From Leuctra nigra (Eukaryota > Arthropoda > Insecta > Plecoptera > Leuctridae): a stretch of DNA of 64,000 bases. The position numbers and the translations under genes were made by a program. The notes under the pieces were generated by a model. The model worked only from the letters and a program-made list of their open reading frames with translations. It made no database searches and had not been told where the DNA came from. Shown piece after piece: positions 21,338-31,924 of this stretch; the first letter of the stretch is position 1; each line of letters starts with the position of its first letter. The stretch is from contig OW203763.1 in assembly GCA_934045905.1 (NCBI GenBank), positions 18,916,948 to 18,980,947 of the forward strand, in the 5' to 3' direction.

Positions 21338-23557
21338 TTAACAGGTTTCAGGAACGCAAGAGCAAGAGCAAACAGGACCGGGAGTGCTGTCAGATCCGCC
21401 TCCACCATTGCCGCCTCCTCCATTGCCGCCTCCACCATTGCCGCCTCCACCATTGCCGCCTCCACCATTGCCGCCTCCACCATTGCCGCCTCCACCATTG
21501 CCGCCTCCTCCATTGCCGCCTCCACCATTGCCGCCTCCACCATTGCCGCCTCCACCATTGCCGCCTCCACCATTGCCACCTCCACCATTGCCGCCTCCTC
21601 CATTGCCGCCTCCTCCATTACCGCCTTCTCCGGATCCACTGCCGCTTTCTCCGGATCCACTGCCGCTTTCTCCGGATCCACTGCCGCCTCCACAATTGCC
21701 GCCTCCTCCATTGCCGCCTCCTCCGTTGCCGCTTCCTCCGTTGCCGCCTCCTCCATTGCCGCCTCCACCATTGCCGCCTCCACCATTGCCGCCTCCTCCA
21801 TTGCCACCTCCTCCGTTGCCGCCTCCTCCGTTGCCGCCTCCACCATTGCCGCCTCCTCCGTTACCGCCTCCTCCATTGCCGCCTTCTCCGGATCCACTGC
21901 CATCTTCTCCGGATCCACTGCCTCCTCCTCCATTGCCTCCTCCTCCATTGCCGCCTCCTCCGTTGCCGCCTCCTCCATTGCCGCCTCCACCATTGCCGCC
22001 TCCTCCATTGCCACCTCCTCCGTTGCCGCCTCCTCCGTTGCCGCCTCCACCATTGCCGCCTCCTCCATTGCCGCCTCCACCATTGCCGCCTCCTCCATTG
22101 CCACCTCCTCCGTTGCCGCCTCCTCCGTTGCCGCCTCCACCATTGCCGCCTCCTCCGTTACCGCCTCCATCATTGCCGCCTCCTCCATTGCCGCCTCCTC
22201 CGTTACCGCCTCCACCATTGCAGCCTCCTCCGTTGCCGCCTCCTCCATTGCCACCTCCCCCATTTCCGCCTCCTCCGTTGCCGCCTCCCCCATTGCCGCC
22301 TCCTCCATTGCCGCCTCCTCCGTTACCGCCTCCACCATTGCCGCCTCCTCCGTTGCCGCCTCCTCCGCTTCCGCCTCCTCCGTTGCCGCCTCCTCCGCTA
22401 CCGCCTCCACCATTGCCGCCTCCTCCGTTGCCGCCTCCACCACTGCCGCCTCCACCACTGCCGCCTCCACCATTGCCGCCTCCTCCGTTGCCGCCTCCAC
22501 CACTGCCGCCTCCACCACTGCCGCCTCCTCCATTGCCGCCTCCTCCGTTGCCGCCTCCACCATTGCCGCCTCCATCATTGCCGCCACCTCCGTTACCGCC
22601 CCCTCCGTTATTGCCCCCTCCAGAGCCATAGTTGTTTCCTCCAATGCCGATACCGCCGGAGCCAGAACCTCCTGTACCAGCTCCCCCGGAGCCGCCGGTA
22701 CCAGAGTTGTCTCCTCCCCACCCGAGACCGCCAGTGCCATTTCCTCCCGTACCAGCTCCTCCGGAGCCACCGGTACCATAGTTATCTCCTCCAACGCCGA
22801 TACCGCCACTGCCATTTCCTCCCGTACCAGCTCCTCCGGAGCCATCGGTACCAGAGTTGTTTCCTCCAACGCCGATACCGCCAGTGCCTGATCCTCCAGT
22901 ACCAGCTCCACCACCTGGAGCTGCCGTGGCCCCACCTGATCCTCCATTACCGCCTCCACCATTACCTCCTCCTCCGTTACCACCTCCACCGTTACCGCCT
23001 CCACCATTGCCGCCTCCACCATTGCCGCCTCCTCCATTGCCGCCTCCTCCGTTGCCGCCTCCTCCATTACCGCCTCCTCCATTGCCGCCTCCTCCGTTGC
23101 CGCCTCCACCATTGCCGCCTCCTCCATTGCCGCCTCCTCCATTGCCGCCTCCACCATTGCCGCCTCCACCGTTGCCGCCTCCTCCATTTCCGCCTCCACC
23201 GTTACCGCCTCCTCCGTTGCCGCCTCCTCCGTTTCCGCCTCCACCGTTACCGCCTCCTCCGTTACCGCCTCCTCCATTGCCGCCTCCACCGTTACCGCCT
23301 CCTCCGTTGCCGCCTCCACCGTTACCGCCTCCTCCGTTACCGCCTCCTCCATTGCCGCCTCCACCGTTACCGCCTCCTCCGTTGCCGCCTCCACCGTTAC
23401 CGCCGCCTCCACCACCTGGGGCTGCTGTGGTACCAACATTGTCTCCTGGTCCGCATGGTGGTGGCTTGGTTGGGCAAGTCACAGGATCCACTGCGAAGCA
23501 TTGGCCGAAGGGGTTGACGAAGTGAATAAAATTGTCTTCGGGTTCTCGCTTGACAAT
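21338..23557 (-). CDS. Glycine-rich secreted protein gene B, exon 2 (739 residues)
   Basis: This large exon starts after a TTGTTCGCAG acceptor (AG at 23559-23558) and joins exon 1 in phase 0, giving a predicted 758-residue protein. After the join comes IVKREPEDN, with a Lys-Arg pair, then a short region with three cysteines (GQCFA, VTCPT, PPCGP) and PGDNVGTT. The rest is (GGGGN)n, interrupted by GSGSGE blocks and, in the N-terminal third, by four 25-residue units like GTGGNGSGGIGVGGDNYGTG. The tail is GPVCSCSCVPETC. I recognise no named family. Signal peptide, low complexity and terminal cysteines suggest an extracellular structural or gel-forming protein. Long open frames in the other frames of this exon are by-products of the 15-bp repeat. 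Confidence 0.85.
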   Translation of the reverse strand: MVKREPEDNFIHFVNPFGQCFAVDPVTCPTKPPPCGPGDNVGTTAAPGGGGGGNGGGGNGGGGNGGGGNGGGGNGGGGNGGGGNGGGGNGGGGNGGGGNGGGGNGGGGNGGGGNGGGGNGGGGNGGGGNGGGGNGGGGNGGGGNGGGGNGGGGNGGGGNGGGGNGGGGNGGGGNGGGGNGGGGNGGGGNGGGGNGGGGNGGGGNGGSGGATAAPGGGAGTGGSGTGGIGVGGNNSGTDGSGGAGTGGNGSGGIGVGGDNYGTGGSGGAGTGGNGTGGLGWGGDNSGTGGSGGAGTGGSGSGGIGIGGNNYGSGGGNNGGGGNGGGGNDGGGNGGGGNGGGGNGGGGSGGGGSGGGGNGGGGNGGGGSGGGGSGGGGNGGGGNGGGGSGGGGNGGGGSGGGGNGGGGNGGGGNGGGGNGGGGNGGGGNGGGGNGGGGNGGGGNGGGCNGGGGNGGGGNGGGGNDGGGNGGGGNGGGGNGGGGNGGGGNGGGGNGGGGNGGGGNGGGGNGGGGNGGGGNGGGGNGGGGNGGGGNGGGGNGGGGNGGGGSGSGEDGSGSGEGGNGGGGNGGGGNGGGGNGGGGNGGGGNGGGGNGGGGNGGGGNGGGGNGGSGNGGGGNGGGGNCGGGSGSGESGSGSGESGSGSGEGGNGGGGNGGGGNGGGGNGGGGNGGGGNGGGGNGGGGNGGGGNGGGGNGGGGNGGGGNGGGGNGGGGNGGGGNGGGGSDSTPGPVCSCSCVPETC

Positions 23558-23899
23558 CTGCGAACAATGTAAATTTCAGAAAATGTTAAAATTGTGGTTA
23601 ATTGTATTTTCTATTTGATGTTATTTAGTAGATGTTATATTTTGATATACATATTTGTGTGAATTTAATACAACAAGGATGATTTTCTTTGGAAGATTTT
23701 ATTCATTTTTATCTCTCATACAAATCTGTTCAAAACAAATATGCTCTTTGTGTTTGTAATAAATTTAGTAATTGGTCCATTAGCCGTTGTGTCTACCTAT
23801 TTTGATTTCTTTTTAATTCGTTATTATCATTCATGTGCTTGTCATATATAAATGATACTTCCTGAACCCAAAAATGATCCCTCATGATCTGGTATATTT

Positions 23900-24088
23900 T
23901 TCGTACCTTCAATTCGATTGTGTAACTTTCATTTTGAAATGTACATACCTAGTATGCCTGAACATAATATTTCGTATAGCCATTAGCAAGAGTCTGCCTG
24001 TCACCTTGCTTCGCTATTGTTTAGATGCGAAATGTTCGGGCATACCAACATCTCAAAATGATAGTTACACAATCGAGCTACAGGTCTG
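23900..24088. mobile_element. Small inverted-repeat element in the gene B intron
   Basis: TCGATTGTGTAACTTTCATT near the left end is matched by TCGATTGTGTAACTATCATT on the reverse strand at the right end. ATGCCTGAACAT is likewise matched by ATGCCCGAACAT. About 190 bp, with diverged arms. It is a MITE-like sequence and does not touch the splice sites. Confidence 0.6.
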
Positions 24089-24203
24089 ATTATTTAAAAA
24101 CTAGTTTCATCTCAATTATAATTTAAACATTGAACTTAAATTTTAATTAAATTTAGTTCGAAGTTCGAAAATTAAGCTTGACACAATGAAATTTATTTTA
24201 ACA

Positions 24204-24376
24204 TTACCAAACCTTTTATTATTTGTCAAAATCTTACAATATTTCGTTAAGTATCATTTAGTTTCATTGAATCTTGCTTTTCTAAGAAACATTTCTTTAA
24301 TTTCTTTCTGATATTTACTAAACGAAATATTATAACTTTTTTTTGTACAAATAACGAAGGTTTGGTAAAGATCAAA
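24204..24376. mobile_element. Second small inverted-repeat element in the gene B intron
   Basis: Left arm TTACCAAACCTTTTATTATT and, on the reverse strand, right arm TTACCAAACCTTCGTTATTT. Both arms go on to an AATATTTCGT segment. About 170 bp and no coding content. Confidence 0.55.
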
Positions 24377-24592
24377 TAGATTGAATTGTGTTTAATTAGT
24401 ACATTACAATGTACGACTTGCTCAAATTATAATTATTTATAGTTATCAGTTCCTTTTGAGTATCATAGTTTCTAATATTGCATGTAATAATAATTGAATA
24501 AACTAGGAAAATTTATTTTTTATACCATGAATGCAAGTTCTCTAACTAAGTGACTCAAACTCAGTATTTAGAAAGTTTTGTTTGTGACTCAC

Positions 24593-24649
24593 CGTATGTG
24601 CTGCTCCCAGTGCAACAATTGCACCGAGAAAGACGAGGATGCACCTCAT
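24593..24649 (-). CDS. Glycine-rich secreted protein gene B, exon 1 (signal peptide)
   Basis: Encodes MRCILVFLGAIVALGAAHT, a 19-residue signal peptide, and ends with ACG directly before a GTGAGT donor (24592-24587). The intron to exon 2 is 1035 bp, phase 0. The start is the only ATG between the predicted transcription start and the donor in this frame, and is preceded by ACC. The signal peptide differs from that of gene A at one residue (Ala versus Val). The two genes also share promoter, leader and 3' flank. Confidence 0.85.
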
Positions 24650-24704
24650 GGTTAGATTGTTGTGTAGTCAACTTGGTTCTTACTCGGAAGATGGTAAGAA
24701 TCAG

Positions 24705-24738
24705 ACTGACTTGAACTGATATCTGTCCAGCTTTTATA
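24705..24738 (-). promoter_or_regulatory. Core promoter of gene B
   Basis: TATAAAAG starts at 24738 and TCAGT has its A at 24707, 31 nt downstream. TAATTAGTTTGG lies just upstream of the TATA box. The leader is about 57 nt. Confidence 0.75.
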
Positions 24739-24739
24739 C

Positions 24740-26920
24740 TCTGCCAAACTAATTACCTTACCTAAACAGATTTGAAAAGTTGAGGCAATAATTTGCTTCG
24801 TATTTAAAAAGCACGTTTGTTTATCAATAAATGTGAATTTTGTATATTCTTGGTCCGTGATGTTTTCTTTGGCATGTTTTAGTATTCGACGTTTCTGATC
24901 CGTAAACAGTAATAGGCACGACCGGCGTTTTGTAGAATTTCAACACCTTTCATTTCTTGTGTTGTTTCTTATTATTCAATTGTCCGGTTTAATCTTCTGA
25001 ATTAATTAATAATGTCTTCTCAGCTCGTGCTTTCTACTGTGAAATGTTGCAGCCAAGATGTTTCAAGTATCCGACCTGTTATGTTCTCATTATTATGACT
25101 AACTACTGTTTTTGTTCTTCTTGAACCCTAAAATCTATGTTTTTGTATTTATTATTGGAATTGTCATGTCAAATTAACTTTTCATGATCTCCTTGAAAAA
25201 GTTAATTGAAAATTCCTCTCGGATAATCGTTTTCGTATCGTTTCGTTTCATTTTTAATACCATTAAATATCATATGTATACGTTTGTATTTCACTAGTTC
25301 GTTTTCATTTACATATTTAAAAATGAATATAATATTTTATATATTGGGCTTGTTACAATAATATAGATAATTTTTATAAAAGACCATGCTGCCAGCTACG
25401 TCTTCGCAGTCGCCGCCAGAAGATGAAAGTAGCACAGCTTTCGAAATGTGGCCCTTATCAGGGCCACCAGCACACACACACACACACATTGTTATTCTCT
25501 GTGCCTATGTTTTTCTCTTTTATTAATCTTATTCAAACTCTGTAATTTGAGCCTCGGCCACCGTTAATTTTACATTTCCAAAGCTGAGAGAAATAAATAA
25601 ATACAAATACAAATACATCGGAACAAGCCGTCATGACCACTGCCTTGCTATAATTTTTATATATTATTATACATTATACATTTTATTCCTGTATACTGTA
25701 TACTGTATATTATCTCTACTGTCTAAGCTCTTTGAGCTTGGTAGACTTTAATGTGAATTGTGTTTGTTCATGAAATTAATAAAAGGAGATTTAAAAAAAA
25801 CTGTAGGTCATAAAATGTGTTCTTCTTCGTTCGTAGGTCGATTTGACAATGTTTTGAAAAACCTAGTCTGATGTGAAATTGTTTCGCATCTAACATGCAG
25901 CACAGTACATCATCCGAGTGCAAGAAGCTTTTGATACTGATGATGACAAAAAAAATTATATATCCAGAGTAATATAGAGATTTATATAATATTATATTGG
26001 GAATTTGAATGGAGTTGGGCATATATTGTGATGGGCATTATCCTTTACTATAATTCGCTTAAAAGAGAAACGTAGAAACGTGGCTGAAAATTTAGTTAAT
26101 TTTTTAAATCTTTAATTTTCCACCGATCAAGTTGAAACTCGCCAGTAATGAATATAATTACGTGACTTGATTTATGGTAACACTTTCACGACATTCTATT
26201 CAGAATTTACCGCGTTATTCGTGAAAAACATCGCTTTTTCTGATGTATTAATTTTAAAAGTCAATATCAATTGTTCAGTTATCAATCAATAATAATATCA
26301 ATTGTAATTTAAGTAGGGAGTGAAACTAATTTTCAAAAATTAACCTGAACAATATTTGGCCATGGAATCTGGGGCTCGAAGTTGCGTTACGATTCGCGTC
26401 TCAAGACATCGCGAATTTAGCACCATTTACAACGAAACTTGACTTTTCCTGTACATAATTTCAAGCGAACTGCCAAGCAAAAAGTTTCGTTTGAATCAAA
26501 TAAGTATTTAGAGAGATATTAAATAGAAACCAAATGGGCATTGGAAAAGTCACTTTCTTCGAAACTTTCCAAATGTAGGAAGCCGTGAATCCACCATTTG
26601 GCAGTGAAGAAAATATTGGAATTTCCACTGGAGACCTTGACTAGAATCACGGGCAAAGCAATATTTCATGTGAATAAATGCTGACATTTTTTTGGGGGGG
26701 GGGGGGTTATGGGGGGGAGGGCACAAGGGAACATTTCTGTCCAGAGTGTATATTGTACGTTGCCTTTTGATATTGGACCTAATTTCCAATATACGTCTCT
26801 CATTTGATATGACTATAAACAAAGATCAAACAAGCAAGAACATACATTTTCTGTGTCTTGACAACTTAGCATTTTATCAAAAGATTTTAGTTGAAACACC
26901 TACATAAATAATGCTGTATC
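24740..26920. other. Intergenic DNA; retroposon tail at 25384-25617, G-runs at 26693-26720
   Basis: A segment at about 25384-25617 contains (CA)n and ends in an (AAATAC)-type tail, as the 3' end of a LINE or SINE would. G-runs of up to 14 bases occur around 26693-26720. Small frames at 25768-26022 and 26550-26907 have no family resemblance. Nothing else recognised. Confidence 0.4.
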
Positions 26921-26924
26921 GTTC

Positions 26925-27003
26925 GTTGATGTTTTGATTTGCAGACGACTGTATTATCTATGCTCCCATCACCTGCAAAGCCGATGAACAGTCCTTGCAA
27001 GAC
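26925..27003 (+). pseudogene. LINE reverse transcriptase fragment, left of the Foldback insertion
   Basis: Encodes FADDCIIYAPITCKADEQSL. FADD is the reverse-transcriptase catalytic motif. The fragment is 5'-truncated and ends in TTGCAAGAC, the target site duplicated by the Foldback-like element. Its continuation is at 32867. Confidence 0.8.
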
Positions 27004-28440
27004 AGGTGCATTAACTTAGCCCAGCCACAAGATGATATCAAAAAACGAAAAAGATAGTCGTTTTGTGCTCGTTTTGTGCTCAAATGTGCCGTAAAAAAAT
27101 CGTTTTGAGCTGTCACCGTTTTGAGTGAATGTTAATTTTTGAGTGGCTGGGCTAAGTTAATGCAAAATCAAGCATAAAAATAAACACTTCGTATAAGTTA
27201 ATTTTCTTGTGCTGTCCGAATTGTGCTCGTTTTGTGCTGATTTGTGCCGTTGAGAAATCGTTTTGAGCTCAACCCGTTCCAAAGTTATAGCCCTTTTTAA
27301 ATGGCTGGGCTAAGTTAATGCTAGCCCAGCCACATTCAAATAATCAAACCAAAATAGGCATGCGTTTTGTGCTCGTTTTGTGCTGATTTGTGCCGTTGAG
27401 TAATCGTTTTGAGCTCATCCTGTTAAAAAGTTAAAGCCCGTTTTAAATGGCTGGGCTAAGTTAATGCTAGCCCAGCCACATTCAAATAATCAAACCAAAA
27501 TAGGCATGCGTTTTGTGCTCGTTTGTGCTGATTTGTGCCGTTGAGTAATCGTTTTGAGCTCATCCTGTTAAAAAGTTATAGCCCGTTTTAAATGGCTGGG
27601 CTAAGTTAATGCTAGCCCAGCCACATTCAAATAATCAAACCAAAATAGGCATGCGTTTTGTGCTCGTTTTGTGCTGATTTGTGCCGTTGAGTAATCGTTT
27701 TGAGCTCATCCTGTTAAAAAGTTATAGCCCGTTTTAAATGGCTGGGCTAAGTTAATGCTAGCCCAGCCACATTCAAATAATCAAACCAAAATAGGCATGC
27801 GTTTTGTGCTCGTTTTGTGCTGATTTGTGCCGTTGAGTAATCGTTTTGAGCTCATCCCGCTAAAAAGTTAAAGCCCGTTTTAAATGGCTGGGCTACATTA
27901 ATGCTAGCCCAGCCACATTCATATAATCAAACCAAAAAAAATGCATGCGTTTTGTGCTCGTTTTGTACTGATTTGTGCCGTTGAGTAATCGTTTTAAGCT
28001 CATCCCGCTAAAAAGTTAAAGCCCGTTTTAAATAGCTGGACTAAGTTAATGCTAGCCCAGCCACATTCAAATAATCAAACCAAAATAGGTATGCCTTTTG
28101 TGCTCGTTTTGTGCTGATTTGTGCCGTTGAGTAATCGTTTTGAGCTCAACCCGTTCCAAAGTTATAGCCCGTTTTAAATAGCTGGACTAAGTTAATGCTA
28201 GCCCAGCCACATTCAAATAATCAAACCAAAATAGGTATGCCTTTTGTGCTCGTTTTGTGCTGATTTGTGCCGTTGAGTAATCGTTTTGAGCTCAACCCGT
28301 TCCAAAGCTATAGCCCGTTTTAAATGGCTGGGCTAAGTTAATGCTAGCCCAGCCACACTAAAATAGTCAAACCAAAATAGGCATGCGTTTTGTGCTCGTT
28401 TTGTGCTGATTTGTGCCGTTGAGTATTCGTTTTGATCTTA
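27004..28440. repeat. Left inverted arm: 146-bp subrepeats (about nine)
   Basis: Starts of GCTAGCCCAGCC fall at about 27320, 27466, 27611, 27757, 27903, 28051, 28198 and 28343, so the period is 145-148 bp. Each unit holds GGCTGGGCTA and TAGCCCAGCC around AGTTAATGC, a 10-bp hairpin, and GTGCTCGTTTTGTGCTGATT. The terminal unit is distinct and carries the outer end. Confidence 0.9.
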
Positions 28441-28448
28441 TATTTTGA

Positions 28449-28822
28449 GCTTATGAATATGATGTCCACAAAGAATTTTATTAAATGTACTAGTTTTTAT
28501 ACATAAGGTTGTTAAAGGTTTGTTTAATGCCAGATTATCTTTTAGAATATGAACGATGTTGTTCACAGTGTTTTATATAACACTAGGTCATCAAATAACA
28601 TAATATATAGAAAAAACCAAATCAAGGACACAAAAATCTGTATTTTATCGTGGTACTCAACTTTATAATTGATTAGGTAGAAAGGTAAAAGAAGAAGAAC
28701 ATATTGAAATGTTTAAAATTTTATGTACTTCATTTGTTTATAATGAATTTCCTATTTTGTAAATGTATATTGTAATAAATAATAGCTTTCAAGCTAAATA
28801 AATAAATAAATAAATACAAATC
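28449..28822 (+). mobile_element. LINE 3' end inserted in the left arm
   Basis: Broken frame resembling a LINE ORF2 end (YRGTQLYNWLGRKVKEEEHI), then an untranslated region ending in (AAAT)n at about 28795-28822. The 146-bp subrepeat is interrupted near 28440 and resumes at about 28823 with CCCGTTCAAAGGTTATCGCC, so this is an insertion into the arm. Confidence 0.6.
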
Positions 28823-28999
28823 CCGTTCAAAGGTTATCGCCCGTTTTTAAATGGCTGGTCTAGGTTAACAGTTCGAAAACGTTCATAACTTATCATTTTC
28901 ATAAGATATTGCCCGTTGTGAGTGGCTGGGGCCGGTTTACAGTTGTAAATCGTTTTGAGCATCAAGTTCAAAATATATTACCCGTTTTAGAATATAGTC

Positions 29000-29710
29000 C
29001 GGCAGATTAGACTAACTTTTCGGAGTTTGGTGATAGAAGCATTGATTTTGGACTATTTGTTCAGAAAAATGTACAGACGGGTTCCCTATTGAAATATTGA
29101 CTTGTTTGGAGTTTTCAAGTACAATCTTTAGGGGCTGAAAATGGCTAAAACATAAGATTCTTTGTAATTGGATAATTATTTCAAAATTTTATTTATGCTA
29201 AAAAATCAAAATTAATCTTAAACGAACATTTAAATGTAATATTTGAATTTTGTATTCAGTGCTGCAACATGACAGACTTTTATCAAATCAACGCTAGTCA
29301 ATGAGCCAGCGGTCAATACCATCGCAGTCTTATAACTGATAGGATTCTTCTCACACTATTGTTAGTAACCACGGCCATCTGTGTATTGATTTTAATTTGT
29401 TGGACATTCGGTTGGGTTGGATTCGGTTGGATTCATCGGTTAGATTCAGAATGAGGAGGCAGTGGTACCAACATCCAACTTTTCGTCATCTTTGATATCT
29501 CCTGAACAAATCAATATTTTTAAAATCTGAGTAATCTTATTTTTTAGCCATTTATAGCCCCTAAAGTTTGCACCCCTGCCACTCCAAAACGGGTCAATAA
29601 TTTAATAGGGACCCTATATCAGTTTAATCTGTAAATTTTTCTGTACATAGTCAAAATTTCATGCTTCCATCACCAAACGCTGAAAGTTTTTTTTTAAATT
29701 TAATCTGCCA
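29000..29710. mobile_element. Inverted-repeat element inside the Foldback-like element
   Basis: Left end CGGCAGATTAGACTAAC and right end (reversed) TGGCAGATTAAATTT. Both arms continue through TTGGTGATRGAAGCAT and a TAGGGGCT segment. About 190-bp arms and a 330-bp centre with no recognised gene. Confidence 0.6.
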
Positions 29711-30860
29711 CACTAATAGATATAAGTAGTATGCAAAGCAACATTTCCCTAAAATTTGATGTTGAGTTAGATATTGCCCTGGTACTAAATAGGTGTGATT
29801 TTAGAGTTGAACCCTTGATTACTCAAAATACAACTTGGAAAAATTTTGATAGTTACCATTGTGGTTTAAAGTTAATCATTTTGTTTTAGAAACTGAGAAC
29901 ACAAATAAAGACACTAAAAATTATAAAAACAATTGCACTAAATAATTTAGTGAAAATGGAATTTAATGTTGCGCTAATTATATACATTTTAAAACATGTC
30001 AAAGTGAGCTGGTCATCGTTATGCATTTGAGGTGTGGGTTTAGGAATAATAATATCAGACTAGATTTAATTTTTATAATAATTTTCATGACGTATATTCA
30101 GATAAGACATATTTTATGAATACATTATATAATCTAGGTGGTACCATAATACCATAATACCTAGTAAACATATCAAAAGTTAATATAAAATATGATAAAA
30201 ACAATCGGTTAATTGAAATCTTCTAAATGGGAAATCTCGTTCAAAAAGTTTCAAATGTAAAGTGAAAGCAATATCCCAAGTTATTTAATAGATATGTAAG
30301 GATGCAAATTAAACAAAATTAACACGTCATATGGAAATATTATATAAGCTCAAAATGCAATTATTTCAACAAAAAAAATACAATAGAGAGAGAGTAAAAA
30401 TTCTTTTTTCATGTAGAATAAAATACTTTATCATCATCTTATTAAGAACTCTTTAAACAATTGAAATGTGTATTATGGTGCTCTCCCATAAATTCAATAG
30501 AAATTAATTAATTATTGATTATTTTTAATTAATAAAAAAATTATTAATAGTTGAATTTCAATAGAAATCGATTTACATTTTCAAACTAATATTGTTCACT
30601 TTTGATGAAAAATTGAAAAAAAGTAAAAGTAAAAGTGATAACACTACGTTCACTTCTTTAGTCTATACTCTATATCGTATCACAAACACCATTCACAGTC
30701 ATTGAAACACATATTTATGATTATTTGCTCTTATTGAATTACTTCGATTTGAAAAATTAAATTGCTAGTAGCATTCTTCCGTTTGGAATGTAAGTAGTAT
30801 TGATTGTAACTATAATAACAGCACCAACTTATCATTAAGCAACTGCAAGGTAATTCACAT
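29711..30860. other. AT-rich interior of the Foldback-like element
   Basis: No gene seen. It holds poly-A/T stretches and short inverted AT-rich segments near 30490-30560. Confidence 0.5.
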
Positions 30861-31521
30861 CTACATGGAATACAACAGAAGTGCGCAGTTCACTCGCAAT
30901 GTACCTGAACAATCAATCTTTTTGTCCTCTTGGTCATTATACATCTCCCAGCCACCCCGTTCTTTCCCTGGGTCTTCTGCAATATGCAATGTAGTGCCCT
31001 ACGTTTGTAAACTGTTCACAGGATCCGGTAAATCCGGCCACACCTCTCAGTGTGAACATATTGCCACCGACATTGATGGTGTACGGAATCGTCATTAACT
31101 GTATATTGAAGTGACATCCTACATCAGAATTCATTACAGTGCCAGTCGGAATCAAATATGGTTCAATAACGAGATGATGTCCAGGTAGTACTCGAAGATT
31201 TTCTCTCTGTCCTGAACAATTCTCTTCTGTACACTGCGTGTAAGATGGCAGAAGAGAGATCTCCATGTTAACTTGAAGATCAGCAAGATCAAGAGAACTT
31301 AATCCAATAGAGAGGACTTGCATCTTTAGATCGTTCTTGTAATGACAGTCAGGGCAAAGAGAAGTTTCAGTTATACTAGGGTACTCCGCGAGAAGTTGTT
31401 GCGTTAGCCGTACAATTTGCACCTCAGCGTTTATTTTAATGATATTAAACGGAAGCTTATCTTCGGAATTCTTGTAAAGAGGTCTCAATAAGTTGACTCT
31501 GTCTCTGTATGTTTACACTGA
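30861..31521 (-). pseudogene. Ubiquitin-specific-protease-like (C19) C-terminal half, frameshifted
   Basis: The main minus-strand frame (31521-30937) encodes LCPDCHYKNDLK, IPYTINVGGNMFTLRGVAGF and then GHYIAYCRR. The last resembles the box around the catalytic His of ubiquitin-specific proteases. The frame stops soon after. In the next frame the sequence continues with WEMYNDQEDKK and VNCALLLYSM to a TAG at 30863-30861, which fits the rest of such a domain (the YND as third catalytic position). So a frameshift near the G-rich ACGGGGTGG at about 30955 has broken it. The catalytic Cys half is not visible upstream, where a TAA bounds the frame. Family assignment is from motif memory only. It may be captured host sequence or a transposon gene. 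Confidence 0.5.
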
Positions 31522-31924
31522 GGTACCTGCAGTGGCAAGGTTGTTAGAATTACGTCAGTTTGCTCGCCGGTTCAACTTTATGATAGGTAGCGACAATGTG
31601 AATTTAAAGTTGCAATATTATCCTGATAAGTTTAATAGTCCCCAAACGGTACTCTCCCGGTCAGCCCCATTAATTATTATCTTAATATACCTATGGACAG
31701 TCGGATATGGCCAGTTGGTTTCGGGAAAGAAGGCCCTAGATAGATTATTGATGTTTTGTACATCTCTGACACAATATATTGGAACTGATTAAATAAAAAA
31801 ACATATACTTACCCTTGATCATCGTTAGTATCATTTATATTTATTGAAATTAATTACGGGTTAAATTAGATTAGAGTATATCCTCATGTGTTTGATACAA
31901 AACTACATGTAGTTTTGGTTTGAT

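Noticed and set aside
21298..23525. Pro-rich, Ala/Ser-rich and Glu/Ala-rich long frames over gene B exon 2
   Set aside because: Same reason: shadows of the GGGGN array. No start context or conserved non-repeat ends.
31493..31792. 99-codon plus-strand frame in the Foldback-like element
   Set aside because: No recognisable domain. It adjoins the start of the antisense protease-like pseudogene and is probably upstream or intronic sequence of that.
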